DNA from: Candidatus Latescibacterota bacterium
Lineage (GTDB): Bacteria; Latescibacterota; UBA2968; UBA8231
Direction: 5' to 3'
Assembly: GCA_022819745.1 (NCBI GenBank)
Contig: JAJEGS010000010.1
Span: 1 to 32,208 of the forward strand
Length of the DNA stretch: 32,208 nucleotides
Position numbers and translations under genes: made by a program
The notes under the pieces: model-generated
The model's input: the letters and a program-made list of their open reading frames with translations, nothing else
The model's database searches: none
What the model was told of the DNA's origin: nothing
Shown: positions 17,303 through 22,413 of the stretch, piece by piece
Position numbering within the stretch: position 1 is the first letter of the stretch
Layout of the letters: each line of letters begins with the position of its first letter

Positions 17303-17670
17303 TTGAGGGTACGGTGAATGGGAACTATGAGGCGGCTATACGCCTTACCCTTCGCGGCGTTGCTGGGGAGGAGTATGCCATTGAAGCCATAATCGATACT
17401 GGCTTCACCGGCTGCCTGACGCTCCCGACGACCCTGATTAACCGGCTGAACCTGTCTTGGCAAGGTAGCGCTCAAGCGTTATTGGCCGACGGCAGCTTGC
17501 ACGTATTCGACGCGTACTTGGGAACCGTGGTGTGGAACGGACAGGACTGCACAGTAGAAGTGGATGCAGCAGAGACTGATCCTCTTGTGGGAATGGGGTT
17601 ACTCAGAGGGCACAGCTTGAAAATAGATGTGGTGGAGAATGGCGCAGTGAAGATTGAGGCTCTGACTTGA
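17299..17670 (+). CDS. Retropepsin-like clan AA aspartic protease
   Basis: 123 residues. The hallmark is IEAIIDTGFTGCLTLP, where hydrophobic-hydrophobic-Asp-Thr-Gly (D33-T34-G35) is the catalytic motif of retroviral-type aspartic proteases that work as dimers. A second conserved part, DPLVGMGLLRGHSLKIDV, matches the LLG-x-x-LL region of this family. Such bacterial proteins are usually about 110-130 residues, as here. Its substrate is unknown. It forms a coupled pair with the preceding 91-residue protein. Confidence 0.82.
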   Translation: MIEGTVNGNYEAAIRLTLRGVAGEEYAIEAIIDTGFTGCLTLPTTLINRLNLSWQGSAQALLADGSLHVFDAYLGTVVWNGQDCTVEVDAAETDPLVGMGLLRGHSLKIDVVENGAVKIEALT

Positions 17671-17705
17671 TTGGGCAGGGTCTTGAGAGAATTCAGTCAA
17701 GTGAA

Positions 17706-17753
17706 TTTCAGTCGCCAGACCACCGAGAGGTTCGGTACACGGGGCGGCTAAAC
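17706..17753 (+). pseudogene. Decayed fragment of a YgiT-type gene
   Basis: TTTCAGTCGCCAGACCACC and its flank match the intact YgiT-type gene at 19,919-19,940 with two changes, and after a short divergent part GGGGCGGCTAAAC matches GGGGAGGCCAAAC there. In frame the fragment reads F-S-R-Q-T-T-E, identical to the intact protein, then loses similarity and ends at TAA. The zinc-binding part is absent. It is a relic of a second copy. Confidence 0.65.
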
Positions 17754-17815
17754 TAGGGCTTTTGAAATGCACCTGCGGAAAATATTTAAGATTTTCAAAT
17801 TGTGATTAAAAAGCC

Positions 17816-17844
17816 TTGACAGAAACATAATGGATCTGTATAAT
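17816..17844 (+). promoter_or_regulatory. Consensus sigma70 promoter
   Basis: TTGACA (17816-17821) and TATAAT (17839-17844) are separated by exactly 17 bases, a perfect match to the housekeeping promoter consensus. Predicted transcription start is near 17851. It lies at the left edge of the AT-rich insert and points towards the structured region and the unknown 277-residue gene 500 bases downstream. Confidence 0.75.
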
Positions 17845-17877
17845 TTTAAATTAAAAGTAAGTAAGAAAATGTTAATT

Positions 17878-17907
17878 TGTAATAATTAATTGATGTTAAT
17901 TATTACA
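17878..17907. repeat. 12-bp perfect inverted repeat after the promoter
   Basis: TGTAATAATTAA and TTAATTATTACA flank a 6-base spacer (TTGATG). The repeat begins about 27 bases downstream of the predicted start of the consensus promoter, so it can be an operator or a leader hairpin. Confidence 0.6.
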
Positions 17908-18002
17908 CTCTTCTAAAGTGAAGTTGTTAGCGTTGGTGTTTGACACATTTATCTTGTAATTCATTAGAAGACTTGCCCTGATCTCATTACTGCCATGTAC
18001 CT

Positions 18003-18024
18003 GACCTTCTTGGTCTTTTTTTTT
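18003..18024 (+). terminator. Possible weak intrinsic terminator
   Basis: GACC-TTCTT-GGTC is followed by nine T residues. The stem is only 4 bp, so termination may be partial. If active it would give an RNA of about 170 bases from the promoter at 17816-17844. Confidence 0.35.
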
Positions 18025-18033
18025 ATGTTTCTA

Positions 18034-18054
18034 TTGTGTTAGAACATAACACAA
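18034..18054. repeat. 8-bp inverted repeat
   Basis: TTGTGTTA and TAACACAA with a 5-base loop, just after the T-run. It may be an operator or a hairpin of the leader. Confidence 0.45.
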
Positions 18055-18090
18055 CAACAGCATTTGCACATGTAGGTTAGAGTTTAACCA

Positions 18091-18248
18091 CGAGAATCCT
18101 AAGAAGCGTTCTTAACTAGGATTTCGGTCTCTCACTTGGCTCACAAGCATCTGGGATTGAGGGCGTTCCGCCCTTGAAAAATGCTTGACGCCAAGGCTAC
18201 TCGACAGTCCCGCAAGATCGCTCGACAGGAGTTTTTGAGAACGCTTCT
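18091..18248 (+). ncRNA. Candidate structured RNA with alternative pairings
   Basis: Several base-pairing segments are visible. (1) A local hairpin at 18091-18126 has arms CGA(G)AATCCTA and TAGGATTTCG and an inner stem AAGAA/TTCTT. (2) A three-tier stem-loop at 18135-18195 pairs CTTGGC with GCCAAG, CAAGCAT with ATGCTTG, and AGGGCG with CGCCCT around a 3-base loop. (3) AGAAGCGTTCT (18102-18112) is exactly complementary to AGAACGCTTCT (18238-18248), extendable to 14 pairs with one wobble, and closes the whole domain. Pairings 1 and 3 exclude each other, as in regulatory RNA switches. CTCGACAG also occurs twice (18200, 18221). The domain ends 114 bases before the start codon of the unknown gene. 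I recognise no known RNA family. It could be a cis-acting leader or an independent RNA. Confidence 0.5.
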
Positions 18249-18288
18249 AATCAAAACCCAAAGGCATAATTCTTGGGAATGCAGCCGA

Positions 18289-18315
18289 ATCTAACACGGC
18301 TTTATAATGTTAGAT
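18289..18315. repeat. 8-bp inverted repeat spanning a TATAAT
   Basis: ATCTAACA and TGTTAGAT flank an 11-base spacer, and a TATAAT hexamer (18303-18308) overlaps its right part. No good -35 is seen 16-18 bases upstream of that hexamer, so a promoter here is uncertain. Confidence 0.4.
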
Positions 18316-18322
18316 AATAACT

Positions 18323-18340
18323 TGTTGTCTATTGACAACA
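18323..18340. promoter_or_regulatory. 7-bp inverted repeat next to the ribosome site (operator or hairpin)
   Basis: TGTTGTC-TATT-GACAACA is a perfect inverted repeat ending 10 bases before the strong ribosome site AAGGAGG (18350-18356), which is 6 bases from the ATG at 18363. It could be a repressor site, or a hairpin affecting translation. Confidence 0.5.
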
Positions 18341-18362
18341 TTAAACAAAAAGGAGGCCCATC

Positions 18363-19196
18363 ATGGCCCAATATCTTCGTGGCATCAACCAAATTCGCAA
18401 CGCTATCGATAAAGGATCCCTCTCAGACGCTGAGGTTTCTGCTATAATCAAGAACGGGGCACCTGACCTGTTTCGTAGCATATGGGAACTGCTTTCTCAT
18501 TCGGAAACGGTGAAAGAGTTTCAATCTAATTATCGTGAAGTTGTCAGCATTTTCTCGCACATTTTTGGGGCCAATTTTCCTGCTGTTGTTCACGAAAAGG
18601 AGGATTTAGAATTTTGGACCGAAGATGAAAAGTGGAAGGAACTGACCCGGCTGGCCCGTCGTAGTAGGCGTCGCGTTACTCAGTCCCAACAAATCGGACT
18701 TTTCCACAAATTCGGCTTGCGTAGAAAATATCCTGATTCTGCAGATACTCATCGTATTATCGGAGTTGGCGGCTCTACTCTGAGACAATTCGATAGTGCT
18801 AAAAAGAAATTCGATCGTAATGGACAGTCCGTATCGACAGCTCTTAGTTATCTCTGCGATGGAACTTGGGACATTACCAAGTTCAGGAACGCTTCTGAGG
18901 CACTGGAAAAGGCGAAAAGCCTTCAGCGCGAGTTAAAAAAGGTGGGTGTTGACGTTACTTTGAACGAAAACATTCCATTGTTGGCTGCGGTCAATTGCGA
19001 AGCGTATCTTCCTGACCTTGAGGAAGCGATTAAGGACTTAGACGAAGCAGCAATTAACAGACTCAGGGAAATTGAAAATTTTCCCGAATCGTTGCTGCCA
19101 GAGCGCAAGTTGGAGGAACCGATAACAAAATACTTTTCCGTGGATCAATGCTATAAGGCCAAAGTGCCTTTGACTGCGCGCATTGTATTCGTATAA
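18363..19196 (+). CDS. Unrecognised 277-residue protein
   Basis: I cannot assign a family. The protein is soluble, with no signal peptide or membrane segment. Residues 1-75 look helical. Residues about 88-110 are basic (WKELTRLARRSRRRVTQSQQ), possibly nucleic-acid binding. About 180-245 is an alternating helical part rich in Lys and Glu (EALEKAKSLQRELKKVGVDV, DLEEAIKDLDEAAINRLREI), with possible coiled-coil character. The C-terminus ends in hydrophobic TARIVFV. The start is supported by AAGGAGG 6 bases upstream. Its base composition is clearly more AT-rich than the chromosomal genes to the left, suggesting transfer. The long, structured leader suggests regulation at the RNA level or an RNA partner. 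Confidence 0.7.
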   Translation: MAQYLRGINQIRNAIDKGSLSDAEVSAIIKNGAPDLFRSIWELLSHSETVKEFQSNYREVVSIFSHIFGANFPAVVHEKEDLEFWTEDEKWKELTRLARRSRRRVTQSQQIGLFHKFGLRRKYPDSADTHRIIGVGGSTLRQFDSAKKKFDRNGQSVSTALSYLCDGTWDITKFRNASEALEKAKSLQRELKKVGVDVTLNENIPLLAAVNCEAYLPDLEEAIKDLDEAAINRLREIENFPESLLPERKLEEPITKYFSVDQCYKAKVPLTARIVFV

Positions 19197-19211
19197 GTGC
19201 TATGTAGGGCA

Positions 19212-19653
19212 CTAACTACACGACACCAACAATCGTGTAATGTTGTATAGTATTGATGATGAAGATGAACGGAGACGGCCTTGGAGCCTTCATACAACTG
19301 CACTTGTTGATAGACCTGCGTGATGGCCTCGGGCTTGGCTGCGGGTGCTCCACTCCCTGAGAAACCGTTGCAGACGACGGTAGGGGCTGGCTATCTGTGC
19401 CGAACCGGCAAGCACCGCCGTCCACCATTGCAGGTTGACCGAACGGGTTTGTAGTAAAGTACATAGCATACGAAGTAACAACTCCGCTTGGTAACGCGGC
19501 ATCAAACAGGCCACTTGACGCCGGGCCTTTTTTAAGCTATTCATGCAGTTCACCGTGTAGCTCCTATCGGCTAGGGGAAGGATCGTTTGGTCAAACAACC
19601 GATAAACCTAACGCGGGCTACACGGCAAAGGAAAACAGGTGTCGTGTAGTTAG
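19212..19653. mobile_element. IS4-like element remnant with 16-bp terminal inverted repeats
   Basis: CTAACTACACGACACC (19212-19227) is exactly inverted at 19638-19653. Between them, on the minus strand, lies the start of a transposase gene whose middle has been deleted, so the element is only 442 bp long. The IS end at 32,070 begins CTAAGTACACGACA, 13 of 14 bases identical, so both are of one IS group. I see no clear target duplication in the flanks. Its transposase would be needed in trans, if it moves at all. Confidence 0.75.
19229..19553 (-). pseudogene. Truncated IS4-like transposase
   Basis: From a GTG at 19553, with AGGAG just upstream on the minus strand, the frame reads through NSLKKARRQVACLMPRYQAE, LLLRMLCTLLQTRSVNLQ and GSAQIASPYRRLQRFLRE. 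This resembles the N-terminal region of IS4-family transposases, which have the pattern S/A-x-I-x-S-x-YRRLQRF. Similarity stops there; the DDE catalytic core is gone. The remaining bases up to the left inverted repeat read HLHHQYYTTLHDC in another frame and look like the joined tail. The GTG start and AGGAG spacing are the same as in the IS that begins at 32,070. Confidence 0.65.
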
Positions 19654-19655
19654 CC

Positions 19656-19718
19656 GTTGTTGTTGATTCGTCCGTGCTCGTCTCGGCACTTGTGGACTTG
19701 GGCCGCGTAGGCCAGTGA
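19656..19718 (+). pseudogene. PIN-domain (VapC-type) toxin fragment
   Basis: Directly after the right end of the IS remnant the frame reads VVVDSSVLVSALVDLGRVGQ and then TGA. This is the first beta strand and catalytic Asp of a PIN toxin (VVVDSSVLV). The start codon is missing, apparently replaced by the IS end. Family members often continue G-x-W-A; here TGA stands where TGG would give Trp, so a nonsense change is likely. The rest is lost in the tandem repeats that follow. Confidence 0.6.
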
Positions 19719-19751
19719 GCGAATGACGTGAGCGAATGACGTGAGCGAATG
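19715..19751. repeat. 13-bp tandem repeat, about 2.8 copies
   Basis: GTGAGCGAATGAC occurs at 19715-19727 and 19728-19740, then GTGAGCGAATG at 19741-19751. It sits between the PIN fragment and the YgiT-type gene and may come from slippage within the decaying toxin gene. Confidence 0.8.
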
Positions 19752-19784
19752 GATTGATTTCTCTCGACGGAGGTTAAGATCATC

Positions 19785-20015
19785 GTGTTCCATTGCCATG
19801 TATGTGGATCGAACAGCGCCCAACAGAAAAGGGTGAGTGAAGTATTTGTGGTGCAAGGGAGGCGGATTTTAGTCGAGGACATTCCGGCTAGCGTGTGCTT
19901 GCGCTGTGGGGAACCGACTTTCAGCCGCCAGACCACTGAGCAGGTACGTCGCATGTTGAACGGGGAGGCCAAACCGGTGCGCTCTGAAGAAGTCGATGTG
20001 TTTGAATACGCTTGA
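19785..20015 (+). CDS. YgiT-type zinc finger protein (MqsA N-terminal-like)
   Basis: 76 residues: FHCHVCGS and VCLRCGEPTFS give two CxxC pairs that bind zinc, as in the N-terminal domain of MqsA. VEDIPASVCLRCGEPTFSRQTTE is the standard family sequence. Such small proteins usually pair with a DUF4258 toxin-like protein encoded just upstream; none is present, only the IS remnant and PIN fragment. The GTG start at 19785 has GGAGG 11 bases upstream, slightly far. A relic of another copy lies at 17,706-17,753. Confidence 0.8.
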   Translation: MFHCHVCGSNSAQQKRVSEVFVVQGRRILVEDIPASVCLRCGEPTFSRQTTEQVRRMLNGEAKPVRSEEVDVFEYA

Positions 20016-20066
20016 GGGGGCGCATCAACATCGCCGTTTAATTTTTCCATCTAAAGGAGAGGGATA

Positions 20067-20939
20067 ATGGCTAAGAAAAAGCAAGATAGAAGACCGCAGC
20101 TCAAACTCTGTGCCGCGGCGTGGACGTTGACCAATTATCCGTCCGAAGCCAAGCAGTGGTCGATGGATCGCAAAGTCCGTGCGGCCAAGGACGCTGGCTT
20201 TGATGGCTTCAGCGCTGGGGCTGATCCCGAGATCGCCGAGGCTTGCGCCAAGCACGGACTACAACTCGTCGGCGGGGTCGATATAGCCACGGTAGAAGAA
20301 GCCGAGCCGAAACTGGCGGCTTTTAAGGAAGCTGGTGCCGAGCACATCAACGTCCAGCTTTGTGACCACGATACCGAGATCCGCAAGGCGGTGACCGTGG
20401 CGCGGGCGGTGATGAAGGCGGGCAAGAAGCTCAAGCTCAAACCGGCGATTGAATGGCATCGCGACACGTGTACTGAGACCCCGGAGAAGGGGCTGGCCCT
20501 AGCGGAACAGTACGAAAAGCGCTACAAAGAGAAGCTGCGCACCAATTTCGATCACTCGCACCCGGCGATCATCAAACAGCTCCGGCCTACCAACTTCTGG
20601 GAGCGCATCGCCGAGTACCGCCCCGACCTGCTCAAGATGAGCGAGTTGATTCACTTCCGCACCTTTACGGGCAGCCATTGCCAGACGCCGGTCACCAATG
20701 GGCGCGGGGTGCTGGACGCGGATTTTATCACTTGGCGCGACAACTTCCTCAAACACTTGCTCTACAACTGGGTCAAAGGACAGCGCGGCGCTACCGAGCT
20801 ATGGGCGGTCGTCGAACTGGGGCCAAAGGGTTCGGGTTATGCGCTCGATTGTTTTCCCGATGTGTGGAAGGATGCGATCGTCGCGCGCGGCGAGATCGAG
20901 AAGGCGTTTAAGGGGGCGCTGAGGAAAGCGAACAAGTAG
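20067..20939 (+). CDS. Xylose isomerase-like TIM-barrel protein
   Basis: 290 residues of the AP endonuclease 2 / sugar phosphate isomerase-epimerase superfamily. Visible pieces are LKLCAAAWTLTNYP (strand 1), KAAKDAGFDGF-like RAAKDAGFDGFSAG, LQLVGGVDI, AGAEHINVQLCDHD, LKPAIEWHRDTCTETPEKG with a probable metal-ligand Glu/His, and TNFDHSHPAI with further His ligands. The C-terminus carries WAVVELGPKGSGY. These enzymes isomerise sugars in the cytoplasm; the substrate is unknown. AAGGAG precedes the ATG at the right distance. The stop codon (TAG) is where similarity to the GNAT relic begins. Confidence 0.82.
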   Translation: MAKKKQDRRPQLKLCAAAWTLTNYPSEAKQWSMDRKVRAAKDAGFDGFSAGADPEIAEACAKHGLQLVGGVDIATVEEAEPKLAAFKEAGAEHINVQLCDHDTEIRKAVTVARAVMKAGKKLKLKPAIEWHRDTCTETPEKGLALAEQYEKRYKEKLRTNFDHSHPAIIKQLRPTNFWERIAEYRPDLLKMSELIHFRTFTGSHCQTPVTNGRGVLDADFITWRDNFLKHLLYNWVKGQRGATELWAVVELGPKGSGYALDCFPDVWKDAIVARGEIEKAFKGALRKANK

Positions 20940-21064
20940 GGACATGTTACCGAGCACATGGTCGGAGGGGAAGGTTCACCGAAATTGTCTCCCATCGTGG
21001 TGACTACATCGGCCACGATCTGGGGAAGGCCTGTATCGTCCTGCGGGCATCGCTCGGCGGGTAG
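20940..21064 (+). pseudogene. Internally deleted copy of the GNAT gene
   Basis: GGGACATGTTACCGAGCAC at the start matches 21,838 onward in the intact acetyltransferase gene. After about 30 bases similarity jumps to the gene's 3' end: the frame reading FTEIVSHRGDYIGHDLGKAC is nearly the same as the intact C-terminus and ends at TAG (21062-21064). About 430 bases are missing and the two parts are out of frame, so nothing functional is made. Confidence 0.85.
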
Positions 21065-21077
21065 TCGATCCTAGCGA

Positions 21078-21503
21078 TCATGTGGCCCAGGGGTTGATTA
21101 TCTCAATACCACAGCGCTCGAAATGCCCGACATTTCTGGTCGCGATGGCCGCGCCGCGACAACGGGCAATGGCCGCCATCTGACAATCCGCGTGGCTGAT
21201 CGGCCGGCCAGCGGCTCGTCGGCTAGCCCCGATCTCGGCATAGATGCGTGCGGCCTCGCTATCAAAGGGCAGAATGCGTCGGGCGAAATCTTTTTGGAGC
21301 ATATCCTCGACTGCGGCAGCGATTCGATCACGGCGCTGGCCCGCTGGCAGGATGGCGACGCCGTAGCGCAGCTCGGCCTCCGTGATTACCGAGAGGAAGA
21401 CATTTACGGTGGGTTGGCCGGCCAGCCAAGCCGCTACACTGGGATCAGGTTTAGGGCACATCAACTCCGAGACGACATTGGTGTCGAGCAGGATCATCCC
21501 CAA
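21078..21503 (-). CDS. PIN-domain ribonuclease toxin (VapC/FitB-like)
   Basis: 141 residues with a complete PIN layout: ILLDTNVVSELM (first catalytic Asp), EAELRYGVA (Glu), HADCQMAAIAR (Asp) and ATRNVGHFERCGIEIINPW at the end, the usual TRN-x-x-HF motif of the FitB branch. VapC toxins cleave tRNA or rRNA. It follows its antitoxin with a 3-base gap, forming a pair. All acidic residues are present, so it should be active. Confidence 0.93.
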   Translation of the reverse strand: MGMILLDTNVVSELMCPKPDPSVAAWLAGQPTVNVFLSVITEAELRYGVAILPAGQRRDRIAAAVEDMLQKDFARRILPFDSEAARIYAEIGASRRAAGRPISHADCQMAAIARCRGAAIATRNVGHFERCGIEIINPWAT

Positions 21504-21506
21504 ACC

Positions 21507-21749
21507 TTAACCAAACTGAGGTGGATCGCGCATCGGTTCGCGCGGCGGTATGTCCAGTTCCACACCGCCTAAGGGCGCGAATCGAGCGCGTATAGCGCGT
21601 GTCAGATTTATGGGGGATGCAGGCTCGGTGAGCGCCGCACGCAAGATCGCCCGCGCTTCCTCCTCCATCGAGTGACCGTGCTTGGCCGCTTGGACGCGCA
21701 GACGCTGCTTTATTTTATCGTCGAGGTTGCGGATTGTCATGCTAGCCAT
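21507..21749 (-). CDS. FitA/VapB-like antitoxin
   Basis: 80 residues from the ATG at 21749, chosen because GGAGG lies 8 bases upstream and MASMTIRNLDD is the usual start; a frame from 21809 would add 20 residues across the operator. MTIRNLDDKIKQRLRVQAAKHGHSMEEEARAILRAAL is the ribbon-helix-helix domain and the C-terminal stretch with FAPLGGVELDIPPREP binds the PIN toxin. It neutralises the toxin and probably represses the pair through the palindrome just upstream. Confidence 0.92.
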   Translation of the reverse strand: MASMTIRNLDDKIKQRLRVQAAKHGHSMEEEARAILRAALTEPASPINLTRAIRARFAPLGGVELDIPPREPMRDPPQFG

Positions 21750-21782
21750 TTTCTTCACCTCCAAGTCTAAGAAAATACGCAA

Positions 21783-21808
21783 TGATGTCATTGCATGCAA
21801 TGATATCA
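21783..21808. promoter_or_regulatory. Likely VapBC operator palindrome
   Basis: TCATTGCATGCAATGA (21788-21803) is a perfect 16-bp palindrome; with one mismatched pair it extends to TGAT...ATCA, 26 bp in all. It lies 34 bases upstream of the antitoxin start and just upstream of the divergent GNAT gene, so the antitoxin complex could control both. Confidence 0.65.
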
Positions 21809-21815
21809 AGGTTCC

Positions 21816-22388
21816 ATGACGAGTTCAGAAAGTGATAGGGACATGTTACCGAGCACGTGGTCGGCCGGGCAGATCGTCGTACGGGCGGTCGAGGTAGCGC
21901 AGACGTCGGCGCTGCATGCTGCGGTTACGGAATGCGTGGATGTCGTCGCGCTCGATCCTACTTTTGCCGAGGTGCCCGAAAGCACGGTCGGTGAGTTGGT
22001 GGAGCAGTCGGTAACGGACGAATCGCAGGAACGCGGCTTCCGCATGAGGAGCATTCACGTCGGACCGGCTGAAGAGCTGGCTGGATACTTTCACTTAATG
22101 GAGGATGTGCCCAACGTAGGGGACGCTTGGCTCTCGATCCTGGCGATCCGGCCGCGATTCCGGCGCAGCGGCGTCGGCACGACACTCATCAAAAGCCTCA
22201 AGAGGGTGCTGGCCGCCGAGGATTTCCGTTTCGCCTTGGCGCGCGTCTATCTGGCCAATGTTCCGGCCTTGCAGTTCTGGACTCGACTGGGTTTTACCGA
22301 AATCGTTCCTCATCGCGGTGACTACATCGGTCACGATCTAGGGAGATCCTGTATCGTCCTGCGGGCGTCGCTTGGTAGAGTGCTGTGA
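21816..22388 (+). CDS. GNAT family N-acetyltransferase
   Basis: 190 residues. The acetyl-CoA binding motif A is AWLSILAIRPRFRRSGVGTTLIKSL, with the R-x-x-G-x-G loop (RRSGVG), and motif B is FRFALARVYLANVPALQFWTRLGFTEI. The substrate is unknown. The ATG at 21816 has AAGG 6 bases upstream; an in-frame ATG at 21843 is the point where similarity to the relic copy becomes clear and is an alternative start. The relic at 20,940-21,064 and this gene flank the VapBC-type pair. TacT-like GNAT toxins are about this size, but there is no adjacent DUF1778 antitoxin, so an ordinary acetyltransferase is more likely. Confidence 0.85.
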   Translation: MTSSESDRDMLPSTWSAGQIVVRAVEVAQTSALHAAVTECVDVVALDPTFAEVPESTVGELVEQSVTDESQERGFRMRSIHVGPAEELAGYFHLMEDVPNVGDAWLSILAIRPRFRRSGVGTTLIKSLKRVLAAEDFRFALARVYLANVPALQFWTRLGFTEIVPHRGDYIGHDLGRSCIVLRASLGRVL

Positions 22389-22413
22389 GGCGCATGACTG
22401 CATCATCAGAAAA

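Noticed and set aside
18289..18340. Integron attC site
   Set aside because: There are inverted repeats with TCTAAC/GTTAGA, but no matching core sites on both ends and no integrase or cassette array.
18091..18362. Retron msr-msd RNA
   Set aside because: Flanking inverted sequences recall retron a1/a2 repeats, but there is no reverse transcriptase gene; the downstream protein lacks the YxDD motif.
19715..19751. CRISPR array
   Set aside because: The repeats are 13 bp, directly adjacent and without spacers, and no cas genes are nearby.
21123..21572. 149-residue plus-strand frame over the PIN toxin
   Set aside because: It is the antisense of a clear PIN toxin gene with all catalytic residues; the plus-strand translation has no family features.
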